Translations under genes and position numbers: made by a program
Notes under the pieces: generated by a model
What the model saw: the letters and a program-made list of their open reading frames with translations, nothing else
Databases searched by the model: none
Told to the model about the DNA's origin: nothing
Source: Welwitschia mirabilis
Lineage: Eukaryota; Gnetophyta; Gnetopsida; Welwitschiales
Assembly: GCA_051453625.1 (NCBI GenBank)
Contig: JBOZIK010000001.1
Span: 297,315,643 to 297,346,033 of the forward strand
Length of the DNA stretch: 30,391 nt
Direction of reading: 5' to 3'
Part shown: positions 7,919 through 19,300 of the stretch, in pieces
Layout of the letters: each line of letters opens with the position of its first letter
Position numbering within the stretch: the stretch's first letter is position 1

Positions 7919-9795
7919 TTTTACACATTCATGACTTTTTATGTTTAGTTTGTGGTATTACATCTCATGAATGCAATGAGAGATGATGGGTTACAAGTCA
8001 TCAAGAGTGTGTCTTCTATTGCTACCACTAGTTTTATTGAGTATGTTGTCATAATAACAAATGCCTTCATCCCTCTCTTCATAAGCTTCATTGTAATCAT
8101 TGTTATTGATTACTATCTTTACATCATTTCTAAAGCTAGAGGATCTCTAACCAAATACTTTATAGCTATTTTACTCATAGTTTGATGAATCGGAGCAGAT
8201 TATGGATTGTTTTTTTAATTTGGAGATTCCAGATCATTGAATCACACTGGATCATTTTATGGATCACCATAGATTATGGAAACTTGACCTCCATGTTACC
8301 ACTAAATGATCTACATATTCCATGAAAGATTTCTTCTCACAGGTTGAAACTTGATCTAAAATTATTTTCCTACTAAAGTAACATAAAAGACTTATTCACA
8401 CTAATTATTATTTTTTTTTTAGGAACATGCAACGTGATTCAACTCCAGTTTAGACTGCTTTCTCCTGAAGCATGATTTAGAATTGGGTAGATCATGGTTC
8501 AGATCTGCTCCTCTAACTATGATTTTAGTACCATTTTAAACTTAACAATTACAAATATAACCGGTCCTCCTTTTATAAGGGAAAAAGTGTATAAATCTAA
8601 ATCTTTAAGAATGAAATTGCAATATCCTATGCAATGCAAATTTCTGAAAAGGGATTGTGTTACACAATCTTCTTAATGATGGATTCAGTTTGCAATGTAT
8701 AGCTACCCAATTGGAAATAGAGCCATATACATGCCGTGATTTTGAGCAAATCTAAATTTGAACTAGGGAATCTTTCTGTAGAGGTTACATAGCTACCTAG
8801 CTATTCTAAAAGAAGGAAAAGTATTGGTGGTATATTGCCTTAATTTAATGAGTTAAAAATTGGATGTCTAGGGATCATGACAAATGACAAGCATCAGTAT
8901 TAGCTTTACCGCTAATGATTATGTTGCTCATGATGATAATGAAAATGATGGAATTGCTATGGATTATCATTGCCATCTTATTATAATTTTTTTTATAGAA
9001 CTTGGATTGATATCACTCTCTCTGTGTCTGCAAATCATATATTCATGTTGATGCATGGAGAATGCCTAGTTTTTTGAGCTAGAAGTCCTAGAGTGCTCCA
9101 TTTTTTATGATAGCATTATAGCTTGGAAATGTTTATTTGATGGATCTATACCTATAGGAGCAATGTATTTTTTATTTTAAAAATATCTCTATGGTTAAAT
9201 AGAGACAAACGTATCTGTAAAAATGGACTAAATGCAGAATAAGCATGGGTGGAAAGTTTTGTATTTTCTTATGTAGATGTATTCCAAGGTCTTAAATATC
9301 ATCAAATATAAAACTTATTACTTTGGGTCTATTAAACTATCTAAACAAGTACTATAAATATAGGTTTTAATTTCATGAAGTTAACAAAGCAACCTACACA
9401 TAAAACATATAATCAAACATAAACCTATATTTTCTCAAAGATGTATAGGTTGCCAATTATTGAAAGTAAAGCCAAGCATTTTAGATTAAAATTTTAGATG
9501 CCAATCCATTAATGAATCAAAATATACACATCTTTTCAATTTTATAAAGTATATGTTAAATGTTTAAATGCCAACTAGGTCTGTTAAACTATCAACCTAT
9601 ACAGATATGTTGGTTCTCAATCATTTTGTGAATAGGATGCAATTCTTATCTTCCCTTCAACATAAATAGTATACCACATGTAATTCACACTTTATTTTGA
9701 TATGTGCTAAATGTTTTAAATGAGTGGTTAATGTAATTTACGAGTGATCTAATTTTTTTAATATTTTGATGATCATGTTTTCATAGGTATATGAC
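7919..9795. other. Unassigned AT-rich flank right of the copia element
   Basis: Apart from the small open frame at 7952-8185, I see no recognisable gene or repeat here. Base composition is slightly more balanced than further right. It is probably the host DNA the element inserted into, or older decayed repeats. Confidence 0.5.
7952..8185 (+). CDS. Small hydrophobic open frame, unrecognised
   Basis: An open stretch of 77 codons follows a TAG at 7946-7948. The first ATG is at 7967. The product would have a polar start (MNAMRDDGLQVIKS), a long hydrophobic region of about 34 residues rich in Ile, Val and Phe, a short polar loop KARGSLTK, and a final hydrophobic stretch ending at TGA. This resembles a fragment of a membrane protein, possibly one exon or a pseudogene piece, but I do not recognise the family. 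No promoter or splice context decides the matter, and an AT-rich window yields such frames by chance. Confidence 0.2.
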   Translation: MVLHLMNAMRDDGLQVIKSVSSIATTSFIEYVVIITNAFIPLFISFIVIIVIDYYLYIISKARGSLTKYFIAILLIV

Positions 9796-10588
9796 NNNNN
9801 NNNNNNNNNNNNNNNNNNNNNNNNNNNNNNNNNNNNNNNNNNNNNNNNNNNNNNNNNNNNNNNNNNNNNNNNNNNNNNNNNNNNNNNNNNNNNNNNNNNN
9901 NNNNNNNNNNNNNNNNNNNNNNNNNNNNNNNNNNNNNNNNNNNNNNNNNNNNNNNNNNNNNNNNNNNNNNNNNNNNNNNNNNNNNNNNNNNNNNNNNNNN
10001 NNNNNNNNNNNNNNNNNNNNNNNNNNNNNNNNNNNNNNNNNNNNNNNNNNNNNNNNNNNNNNNNNNNNNNNNNNNNNNNNNNNNNNNNNNNNNNNNNNNN
10101 NNNNNNNNNNNNNNNNNNNNNNNNNNNNNNNNNNNNNNNNNNNNNNNNNNNNNNNNNNNNNNNNNNNNNNNNNNNNNNNNNNNNNNNNNNNNNNNNNNNN
10201 NNNNNNNNNNNNNNNNNNNNNNNNNNNNNNNNNNNNNNNNNNNNNNNNNNNNNNNNNNNNNNNNNNNNNNNNNNNNNNNNNNNNNNNNNNNNNNNNNNNN
10301 NNNNNNNNNNNNNNNNNNNNNNNNNNNNNNNNNNNNNNNNNNNNNNNNNNNNNNNNNNNNNNNNNNNNNNNNNNNNNNNNNNNNNNNNNNNNNNNNNNNN
10401 NNNNNNNNNNNNNNNNNNNNNNNNNNNNNNNNNNNNNNNNNNNNNNNNNNNNNNNNNNNNNNNNNNNNNNNNNNNNNNNNNNNNNNNNNNNNNNNNNNNN
10501 NNNNNNNNNNNNNNNNNNNNNNNNNNNNNNNNNNNNNNNNNNNNNNNNNNNNNNNNNNNNNNNNNNNNNNNNNNNNNNNNNNNNNNNN
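9796..10588. other. Assembly gap, 793 N
   Basis: Estimated-size gap; the two flanks do not match each other. Confidence 0.97.
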
Positions 10589-11401
10589 CATGTTGTCCCC
10601 ATCATCGTCTGGAGGATACATAAGATGATTGTATGGCTATATATTCTACCAAGGCATCACATTAAATATATCATATTTTAACATTTTATCCTACATGATA
10701 AAAGTTCTAAACTAACTTGTGTGTCCTATTTAATGGTTATCTTAGTCAATTTGGCTTGTAATTTGTAGTTGTTTACTTACTTTATTAGGGATTGATAAGG
10801 CTAAGTGGAGGATTATGATATGATGTCAAATTATATGTGTTTTATGGGATATTTTAAGTACTTTCATAGGACATTTATATATGTTTAGATGAAGTTTCAA
10901 TAATAATAAAAAGTTAATGTAATAATCACATAAATGCGTAATCTTTGCAATATTTGAAAGCATTTAAGATGAATTCAAATACTTAGCATTTTGGGGAGGA
11001 ATCTAATAATTGAAGTAGCTAATTTGATTTAATGAAAGAACTTAAAACATAAACATCCCCTAGTTACTTGGATAATAATTCTAGATGATACAATGTAAAA
11101 GTTGATAAGGATGCTAGATGGAGTGACCTGGAAGCTAATGTGAGATCCTTTCTAATGTGGCATCATCCTTATAGTAATCTAGATGATAGATAAGATAACA
11201 TTCAAATTTATGTAACTAATAAACCTAACTTCGTAATGTGTCACATACTTCTTATGCACTACTAGGATTTGTTTTGGCCATTAGAGTTTTTTTTTAGAGT
11301 CTTCTACGTAAACATAATAAATATCTCCTTTACCATTACTCCAACTTTTATGTTTTGTACTTAAAAATCTTGTGATGGAAGATTCAAGAGAAGAAGATCT
11401 A
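10589..11401. other. Unassigned AT-rich sequence
   Basis: No gene, no convincing open frame and no repeat unit recognised between the gap and the 630-bp direct repeats. Confidence 0.5.
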
Positions 11402-12030
11402 TCCATAGCTACAGAGAGAAATCATCTTTAGTGTCAGGCTATGTATACTCCATTGAGGTGTCACTACTTTGTAACTAGATGCTTGATTTAAGATTAATAA
11501 AAATAATTGTTTTATTTCTATTATGTACATCTCCCTTATCATTTATATTGGTTATGATTCCATGACAACTTTATGGTTGATCTAGATCATAATGGTATTC
11601 TTTGTTAAGGTTGATATTATTAGTTTAGATCTTTTATTTCATTATATTTTACATTTTCATAATTATAATAGTTACATTTTATTATACTTTCTTCAACGTG
11701 CCTTATCACCTATGTTGGTTAGGGTTTATTGACGATATCTCTTGATTGATTTAGATTATAAGAATCGTCCTATTTTCAGAGCATAGTAGTTATGTAGATC
11801 TATTACTTAGAGTTATTTTTATTTTCATCTTATTATAAAATTGCATTTTAATTTGTCTTGTAATATGTTTTTATATTACTTTTCGTTTTTATTTGACTAA
11901 CGGAAAAGAAAAAAAATAATTTACTTAAATTAATTTTCTAACTTCTTACCTTAGTGCCTTTGATGGATGATGACATTTAGGTTAACTCTTATCTGTACTA
12001 GCATGTGTTTTATGCAAATATTTAAGGGTG
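11402..12030. repeat. Direct repeat of about 630 bp, copy 1
   Basis: Runs from TCCATAGCTAC to the TAGCATGTG region and aligns along its length with 12059-12685 at an offset of 652-657 bp. It contains two diverged sub-repeats of about 166 bp, anchored by CCTTATC at 11534 and 11701, each followed by a TTGGTTA segment and a GAT(C/T)TAGAT(C/T)ATAA segment. Confidence 0.88.
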
Positions 12031-12058
12031 CATAATTATGCATAATGATGGAGACCTT

Positions 12059-12685
12059 TCCATAGCTACATGATGAACTCTTTCTTAGTGTTAGGCTATC
12101 TATTATTCATTGAAGTGCTATGAATTTGTGAGTGGTTGCCTAATTTTAGATTAATGAAAAAATTACTTTATTTCCATTATGTACATCTCCCTTATAGTTT
12201 ATGCTGGTTATAATTTCTTGATAGCTTTATTATCGATATAGATCATAAGGCCAACATATGAAAGGTTGATCTTAGTATTTTAGTTCATGCATTTCATTTT
12301 ATTTTGCATTTTCATAACTAAATAGTTACATTCCATTATATTTTATTCAATGTGCCTTATCGTCTATGTTGATTAGGATTTAGTGATAATATTTTCTTAT
12401 TGATTTAGGTTATAAGGGCTAATCTTGGTGATAGATATTGGTAGTTAAGTATATCTACTATGTAGAGTTATTTTATTGCATTTCATTTATAAGAATTGCA
12501 TTATCATTCATCTACCATTTTATTTCTACATCATTCTTATTTCTTGTATTACTGAAAAAAGACTAAAAATACTTTTTCAAAATCAATTCTCTAACTTCTC
12601 ATCTAGTGTCTTTAATGGATTATGAAATTCATGTTAACTCCCACATATAGTAGCATGTGTTTTTTACAAGAATTTGTGATTGATA
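12059..12685. repeat. Direct repeat of about 630 bp, copy 2
   Basis: Partner of 11402-12030, with the same internal pair of sub-repeats anchored by CCTTAT at 12190 and 12355 (165 bp apart). It lies immediately downstream, on the minus strand, of gypsy remnant A and may belong to that element's noncoding or LTR region; that link is inference. Confidence 0.88.
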
Positions 12686-12749
12686 AAAATCACTTAAGAA
12701 CTTAAGAAATGCACAAGTAGATGCTAGAATGTAAGGAAAACGTTTCTTT

Positions 12750-12870
12750 TAAAATATATTCTTCTGTTTACTATACATAAGTCTTTGAGAAATTTAGCAT
12801 AGGAAGGAAATTTTTTAATGGCTTCTAAGAGAGGGATATTAATTTTAATTTCTTTAAAATTTTCAAGATC
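12750..12870 (-). pseudogene. gypsy A pol fragment upstream of protease
   Basis: The minus-strand frame reads INIPLLEAIKKFPSYAKFLK without a stop. It matches the conserved segment between gag and protease of Athila/Tat-type Ty3/gypsy polyproteins (a PLxEAIKxxPxYAKFLK pattern). The equivalent in remnant C at about 25690-25770 carries a stop within the motif. Sequence to the left (lower coordinates) does not continue into a recognisable protease. Confidence 0.75.
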
Positions 12871-12999
12871 CTCTTATTTATTTTTTATTATTTGGTTATT
12901 TCTTAAGTGTTAAGAAAAAGGTAAGGGCTTTTTGTATGAAGAAATTTATGATTCTTATTCAATCTCAACTTTCTTATCCTTATCTTTTTAGATATATAA

Positions 13000-13565
13000 A
13001 TGTCTTATGTTAGAGCTTTTTTTTCCCCTCTCCTCCTAAAACTTAGTTAACTTTCTTTTTACTTCTTAGTTATATGACCTTGATTCCTCAACATGTGTAT
13101 TATCTATCCCATCTATGATATTGCAACTATTGGAGTTAGATTTGGAAATTGTTTAAAGCTTTCTCTTCTTATATAGTATGAGTGAAGATAGGATGTAAGT
13201 GGTGGTTTAGCTCAACTATTGCATGTTTTACTTTATTTTTTAAAATATTGAAGAGGATTGTTGATTGAATTGTAATTATTGAATTGGTTTTGAGATTTTA
13301 TAAATATTTTAATCATATTTTCTAATAAATGTAGCAAAGAGTGTTGATTTTTAAAAGACAAGATTTAATGATTGAAACATTATGATAAAAGATATTAATT
13401 TTGAAGTTGTCTTTTGGAAGTTTGATCATGACTGGCTTATATTTATGATAAGTTTATGTGATTTTTATATCCTAAGTGATAGGTATTATGATAAGGATTA
13501 TTAGTTCTCTAGTTTTATTATTATCTAATGGCATTCATTTACTCCTTTACTATGTCTTGAAGCAT
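13000..13565. other. Unassigned interior of gypsy remnant A
   Basis: AT-rich sequence between the pre-protease fragment and the gag fragment. It occupies the place of the C-terminal gag region, but I could not read a convincing frame. Confidence 0.4.
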
Positions 13566-14386
13566 GGGTAAAAGGTCACTCAAAGGTCTTGTGAATACCT
13601 ACATAACAAATAGAAGAATTGATGTGAAGAATAATAAGCTTAAAATGGGTTACAATGCATTCAATCTTATTTAAAACTATATTTAATTGGTTGCTAACCT
13701 TAAAGTTATTGAAAAGCCTAAAAATGCTAGTAGTCCTAATGACATGGTATGATCTACGTAGATTATTAGGCCTTTTCTAGTTTAAAAAACTCTTAAAGAT
13801 GATTACTAAGAAATTTCAATCCCATCTATATCTAGATCTAAGAAACTTCTCTTATGTTTCATTTCTACAAGTTGTTTGTAATCTAAGGGAATGCCTTCAT
13901 AAAAGAAACTTATAACTATACCTTACCCAAAACTATGATGGAGACATTTAACAAGTAAATCTTTTAAATATTCTATAGTTTAATAGAATATTTCATGATC
14001 TTTTTTATAAAAATTCACAACTTCTCTCCTAATAAAATTGGTCTTATAACTAGGAGGAAAACTTCTTAATGAAATATTGACTAACGTTGTTCCACATAGT
14101 GTTGAAAATGGGTTTAAGTTTGTATAACTAGGACTTCACTTTCTCTTTATGGAAAAATGAAAAAAGAGTTAATCTAAGGGCATTCAAAGTATTATGAAAA
14201 GAACAAATTTAAATTCCTTTAAATGCAAATAGGAATATTCAAACTTTAAATTATAAGAGTGTGATAATAGATAGATAATAAAAGACTTAAAGTTAATCCT
14301 ATAAATATTAGAAACTAAACTATACATGATGGAGATCCCAAGAATTAAGGTTATCATCTAGGATTTGCTTCAGTTATTTTGTGTTA
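13566..14386. repeat. Large duplication across gap, copy 1
   Basis: 821 bp recurring as 14487-15305. By eye, identity is about 94-95 percent over the first 215 bp and somewhat higher beyond. The copy ends exactly at the 100-N gap. Confidence 0.95.
13805..14250 (-). pseudogene. gag: gypsy A gag fragment, copy 1
   Basis: On the minus strand this encodes a degenerate Ty3/gypsy gag (retrotransposon gag domain), the capsid protein of the element. Recognisable parts in order are HLKEFKFV, then KCLHHSF, and after one stop ISFFYEGIPLDYKQLVEMK. This corresponds to the family's CPHHGF...SYFYEGL...QLVEM pattern. Several stops and frame changes interrupt it. The neighbouring pre-protease fragment on the same strand supports a common origin. 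Confidence 0.7.
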
Positions 14387-14486
14387 NNNNNNNNNNNNNN
14401 NNNNNNNNNNNNNNNNNNNNNNNNNNNNNNNNNNNNNNNNNNNNNNNNNNNNNNNNNNNNNNNNNNNNNNNNNNNNNNNNNNNNNN
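14387..14486. other. Assembly gap, exactly 100 N
   Basis: Unknown-length placeholder separating two near-identical 820-bp blocks. Confidence 0.98.
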
Positions 14487-15305
14487 GGGTAAAAGGTCAC
14501 TCAAAGGTCTTGTGAATGCCTACATAACAAATAGAAGAATTGGTGTGAAGAATAATAAGCTTGAAATGGGTTCCAATGCATTCAATCTTCTTTAAAACTA
14601 TATTTAATTGGTTTGTAATCTTAAAGTTATTGAAAATCCTAAAAATGCTAGTAGTCCTAATAACATGGTATGATCTACGTAGGTTATTAGGCCTTTCTAG
14701 TTTAAATAACTCTTAAAGATGATTACTAAGAAATTCCAAGTCCATCTATATCTAGTTCTAAGAAACTTCTCTTATGTGTCATTTCTACAAGTTGTTTGTG
14801 ATTTAAGGGAATGCCTTCATAAAAGAAACTTATAACTATACCTTACCCAAAAATATGATGGAGACATTTAACAAGTAAATCTTTCAAATATTCTATAGTT
14901 TAATAGAATATTTCATGGTCTTTTTTATAAAAGTTCACAACTTCTCTCCTAATAAAATTAATCTTATAACTAGGAGGAAAACTTCTTAATGAAAGATTGA
15001 CTAACGTTGTTCCACATAGTTTGAAAATGGGTTTAAGTTTGTATAACTAGGACTTTACTTTCTCTTTATGGAAAAATGAAAAAAGAGTTAATCTAAGGGC
15101 ATTCAAAGTGTTATGAAAAGAACAAACTTAAATTCCTTTAAATGCAAATAGGAATATTCAAACTTTAAACTATAAGAGTGTGATAATAGATAGACAATAA
15201 AAGACTTAAAGTTAATCCTATAAATATTAGAAACTAAACTATACATGATGGAGATCCCAAGAATTAAGATTATATTCTAGGATTTGCTTAAGTTATTTTG
15301 TGTTA
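14487..15305. repeat. Large duplication across gap, copy 2
   Basis: 819 bp matching 13566-14386. It begins at the first base after the gap, and beyond 15305 the sequence continues uniquely. Confidence 0.95.
14720..15165 (-). pseudogene. gag: gypsy A gag fragment, copy 2
   Basis: The same minus-strand gag remnant as at 13805-14250, with scattered substitutions and small indels. If the duplication is an assembly artefact, the two entries are one locus. Confidence 0.68.
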
Positions 15306-16839
15306 AAATTGCTTCCTATAAAGTTATACTAAAAGTATGATTGATTATTTTAATTCATGTTTTTCTCATTGTATTTCTCTTTCGAACAACTTCTAAAAAA
15401 TGCCCCATCCTTAGGATCTAACTTTTAGTTCATGTAAGAGTCTAGCTAGTAGGGTATAGTTGTCCATTAGATCTATGTCACCAATTCCTGCACTTTTTAT
15501 GTTGTCAATTCATATGTTTTTTCCTATATTTTAAGACTCACCAAAATGAGAAATTTTCTTAGTATGTTCTTCAATAAGTTTTTTAAAAAACTAAAGACAA
15601 TATGCATAAGATAGCTAGTAATAATAATGAGAGAAGGTACCAATGTCAATTAAGTATGAAAAGATGAATTGGAAAAAAGATGATACATGTTACTTTAAAA
15701 TGAGAGAGGATAAAGCATGTATGAAGTTAAAAAATAATAGCCCTAATGAAATGCAAATGCAAAAAATAAAAGAAATAAAAATTTGCAACTCATAGAAATG
15801 TAAAAATAATAATGTAGCCAGCCATGAAATAACAACACAGGGAAGGAAATGTAATGCAAAAAAGAAAATGTAGAAAATAAATGATAGAATAAAAATAAAA
15901 TCCAATCCAAATTTTGTTTTTCCTAGATTTTTGTCCTTAACATCTTTAGAACATATTAAGTAAGAAGAAAGATGAAGAGAAAAACAAATAAGGAAAAAAA
16001 AGTAGTAAAAACATCTTCTATTCAAAAACCTATAAAAACTAATTAGTCCTACATGAAAAAACTTTGATATGATAATTTAATGAAAAAGAGTGATAAAATA
16101 AAAATGTAGTAAATATAGAAAATAAATGCTAAAAATACCACTAGAAAGGGATCAATATAAAAATAAAATTGATAAAAAGTAGAGAATTAAAAATAAAGTT
16201 ATAGTAAACAAATAATAGTAATTTGATATACAAAAATGTAAATTTTAAGAATGAATGTAAAGCACTAAAAACTAATTTACAGGAAAGTAAGTTACTAAAA
16301 AGAAAAAAAATGGCAATTGAAGAGGACTACTATAACAAGAAAGAAAAAGAAAAAAGGATGAGTTTAAATTTCACTAAAAGGGAGTTAGTGCCATCCACTA
16401 GGGAAAAAAGACAAAGAAAAAACTAGAAATTCATTAGTATTAAAAAACAAAAAAAATAGTAAAAGTAAAAGAGTTGAAATGGAAGTTTTTTATGTGACCC
16501 ATTATAGATACCATGTTATTATTCTCAAAAAGAGTTGGAAAAATACATTATGATTTATTTTTTACTACACTTTATACATATTATGAGTTTTAAAGATCAT
16601 CCTAGGATATAAATCCCAATGAGTCAAAATCCAACTTTTACCAATATTATTAAGACTTCTATTTAAAGTATTATCTTAGTATTATTCTTCCCGAAGGATA
16701 ATATGTAGTCATTAAAATAGTAAATCTTTCATAAACCAATTTTCTAAACATCATAGAGAAATTGGATATTGCAAGATTGTAAAAGAGATAAAGTACTATA
16801 AACTAATGGACTTGGTAAGGAATGAGGCCTAACCATTAG
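15306..16839. other. Unassigned A-rich region
   Basis: From about 15560 to 16470 the plus strand is very A- and purine-rich, with recurring AAAATAAA and AAATGTA-type words. Open frames on either strand here (for example minus 15690-16025 and plus 16223-16426) are low-complexity Phe/Leu or Lys/Glu strings. It might be the 5' noncoding or LTR portion of remnant A or the 3' half of remnant B, but nothing specific is readable. Confidence 0.5.
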
Positions 16840-17400
16840 CATCTACTATGACCATAACAACAATAAGAATAATGTTAATTAAAATAGACTTATTCTATAA
16901 TTATTTCAAAGGAATCAAGTTAAGTATTTATTTCTACTCAAGCATGGTGACATAATATCATTCACTATATAAGAAGTGGTGAAGACTTTAGATTAACTTA
17001 TCTCTTATAGCCTACTTTAAAGCATTAAAAATATGATATCATTCTTAAAGGACATCAAATGATAATGACTATGGGCTAATATTAACACATAGAGAATCAC
17101 CCATAGTTATAAAAATTCTTAACACTCACTTTAATTTATATCCAATGTTTAAAAAAAAAGCTATTCCTTCTCTATAAAGATATGTAACTATATGAAATTC
17201 TCTGTTTATTTTCATCTTCAAAATTAGGGAAAATAGTAATAAGAGTTTTATTATGAGAAATGCCTCTCTATATATTTATCATTAAATGCAACTTTGTATT
17301 TTATTTAGATTTATCATTAAGCTTACAATTTTGGAGAAATCTTAGATGAAATATGTATAGAATCTAGAAAATCCTAAGAAATGCTTTATTTTTGTGGGAT
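16840..17400 (-). pseudogene. gypsy B possible RNase H region
   Basis: Expected position of RNase H after RT. The only suggestive piece is VMVIVDAN at about 16840-16870 on the minus strand, comparable to the ANVVADAL end motif of gypsy RNase H. The rest is unreadable, so this is mostly placement by order. Confidence 0.3.
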
Positions 17401-17419
17401 TCCTTAATTCTAGTTAATA

Positions 17420-17985
17420 TCTTACTAGTTATACCTTAGTTAAAATAGTATTAGTGCCTTTATTAGATATCACATATCTTAAATAATGAATGAAATTCTT
17501 CAAGAATTGACATTTATGCAGTTTGACTATTAATATATGTTTATTGAGTAGCTATAGAATGAGATTTTATTGTTGAATATATTCATTTCTATTATCTAAA
17601 TTAGTTAAAATATCACCCATAAAATAAATAACAAACTAATCTAAATAATAATGAAATGTGTTTTCATTAAATTTATGAATGTAATAAGAGATTAGTAAGA
17701 CTAAAAGGCATAATAATAAATTCAAAATGATCACATCTAATTCTAAAAGTCCTCATTGAAATATATTATTTATTGATTCAAATTTGATAAAAATTAGACT
17801 TTGACTCTATTTTGATGAAATATGTTTCTTCCTTCAACTAATCAAAAAGGTTAACAATATGAATAAATAGATATCTATTTTTTTATTATTACCTTCTTAA
17901 ACTTTTTATAATGATTACAAAGTCTAAGTAATTCATATTTTTTCCTAAAAAATAACATTGAAGATCCTCATGGCGATAAACCAGG
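17420..17985 (-). pseudogene. gypsy B reverse transcriptase remnant
   Basis: Reading the minus strand across frames gives, in order: FFRKKYELLRLCNHYKKF (for FVKKKDGSLRLCIDYRQL), NRYLFIHIVNLFD (for NKYPLPRIDDLFD), LKEETYFIKIESKSNFYQI (for the KIDLRSGYHQI block), RCDHFEFIIMPFSLTN (for RYGHFEFxVMPFGLTN), FVIYFMGDIL (for FVIVFIDDIL) and LHKCQF with YVISNKG (for SKCEFW and HVISKEG). The catalytic FIDD box reads FMGD at 17612-17620, losing one Asp. The match to a Ty3/gypsy RT is convincing despite several frame changes and stops. Confidence 0.82.
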
Positions 17986-18289
17986 TTTAATTTTGCCTTT
18001 ATTTATGAATTACTAGATTTCAATTTTTAACTTTTTAATTCAATGATGTAAAATACACAAAAATGTTAAAGAATGAAATGTGCTATGGGTATGATATCAA
18101 TGGCATTTTTAACCTTCATTTTTAGTAGTAAAATAATTTTCTCTTTAAAACGTTAATGGAATTCATGTAACTTAATGGAAAATTTTCCCTCCTCATTGTT
18201 TTATCATCATGACATAAAATATCTTTGTTGTTCTAATGGCCTTCTTAATCTTTGTATTGGTTATGAATGGTATCTATTTTCTTATACAT

Positions 18290-18600
18290 TTTCCTTTGAA
18301 TATTTTTTCTCTAGATAGATTGGGAATTAAAACAATCTATTTTCAAAAAGAATCCTTAACATTATACTTGACTAAAAAGGAAGCTTCAAAGATTGCATCA
18401 TATGTATTAATACTAAAAACATAATAATTATTAAAAAATTATAAATCATTAATCTTAAATGTTAGATTTGTTCAATTATTAGATTGTGTTCTTTTATAAG
18501 TTTTACTATAGGAAGTCGATTCTTTAATGATCTTTTCTATAAAATTATTAGTAATTAGATGGGAAATAAGATTATTACCACCATTACTATCTATAAGACA
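18290..18600 (-). pseudogene. gypsy B protease remnant
   Basis: The minus strand reads LIDSNGGNNLISHLITNNF at about 18540-18597, comparable to the retropepsin motif LIDSGATHNFIS. Further along come SFLVKYNVKDSF and IVLIPN, matching the family's GMDWLxKYNVxID...IVxF segment. The position between zinc knuckle and RT fits. The catalytic Asp codon is kept but the DSG is disturbed. Confidence 0.65.
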
Positions 18601-18752
18601 TAAAATAAGATTATATTCTTTAATCCTTTAACCATGAAAAATTAAATTCACATAAAGCCTATTTCAATTAGAACAAATACTTTCTTTATTACTTCTTTCT
18701 ATTCTTTTGAGAATGTGGGTTAATCTTGGTTTTTAGCCTCCTCCTTTCTGGG

Positions 18753-18794
18753 AAAATTATTAATGATGTACCCCTTCTTCTTGAAGTGGTGACA
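18753..18794 (-). pseudogene. gypsy B gag zinc knuckle (degenerate)
   Basis: The minus strand encodes CHHFKKKGYIINNF followed by Pro. The CCHC spacing CX2CX4HX4C is exact, but three ligands are changed: second Cys to Phe, His to Tyr, third Cys to Phe. Only the first Cys survives. Confidence 0.68.
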
Positions 18795-18989
18795 TACTAG
18801 TATTACATGATTCTCCACGATGAATTAGGTTTTCAAAGGATAATATTAGATGTTTTGATAAATTAATATCCTTGTCTACTATGTGATAATGATAATCATG
18901 AAAACACTTCTATGGGATTATTTTTTTACCTTTATGAAGTACTTGGCTTTTCCACCATATCGTTATGGATACTTTACTTCTAATGGGCA

Positions 18990-19260
18990 CATTATATTTT
19001 ATAATCTTAATGAAAGGATAATTATGAATTTATTATCAAGTTTCATAGGTTTTTATAATAATTAGGACTTTAATAATTTCTAAAATTCTTTTAAATATTT
19101 ATCAGAATTTTGCCTTCCAAGACATAGACATTTGAATTGCATTCTTTTATCCTTGATGGAATAACTGAAATTAAATTCATTTTAAAATTCTTCTTACAAA
19201 TTGAACCAAATCAATATAATCATTCCTTATCATACTAAGAGGACTCCACCATGTTTTTTC
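18990..19260 (-). pseudogene. gag: gypsy B gag capsid remnant
   Basis: In mixed frames on the minus strand, a WWSPLSMIRNDYIDLVQF-like start is followed by EFNFSYSIKDKRMQFKCLCL, then LGRQNSDKYLKEF. This follows the retrotransposon gag pattern (Trp-rich start, F..YFP..R..K..EF..L.QG...EY..KF). Stops and frameshifts are frequent. Its place upstream of the zinc knuckle supports the call. Confidence 0.55.
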
Positions 19261-19300
19261 ATGTCTTACTAGTAACATCATTACATGTTGACCATATTAT

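Larger units (their letters stand above)
12740..15305 (-). mobile_element. Ty3/gypsy remnant A (Athila/Tat-like)
   Basis: Minus-strand remnant with a gag piece (present twice because of a duplication at a gap) and a segment just upstream of protease. No RT or integrase was found. It is parallel to remnant C, and the pre-protease pieces align at nucleotide level (12740-12945 with 25621-25830). The clade assignment is by motif only. Confidence 0.75.
16840..19300 (-). mobile_element. Ty3/gypsy remnant B (chromovirus-like)
   Basis: The minus-strand order is gag, zinc knuckle, protease, RT and possibly RNase H, at progressively lower coordinates and with the spacing expected of a Ty3/gypsy polyprotein. 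RT motifs resemble plant chromoviruses (a TRYGHFEF...MPFGLTN pattern) rather than the Athila-like RT of remnant C. It is very decayed and has no open frame longer than about 60 codons. No integrase or LTR was identified. Confidence 0.72.

Noticed and set aside
8494-8676. 60-codon plus frame near 8.5 kb
   Set aside because: No recognisable motif, no supporting context, and mostly polar chance composition.
9773-10681. Long open frames on both strands of 270-296 codons
   Set aside because: They are almost entirely N; only a few real codons exist at each end.
15690-16426. Minus frame 15690-16025 and plus frame 16223-16426 as small proteins
   Set aside because: Phe/Leu-rich and Lys/Glu-rich strings follow from the A-rich composition; no motif or conserved start.
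18236-19065. Plus-strand frames 18236-18424 and 18883-19065
   Set aside because: They are antisense to the protease and gag regions of gypsy remnant B.
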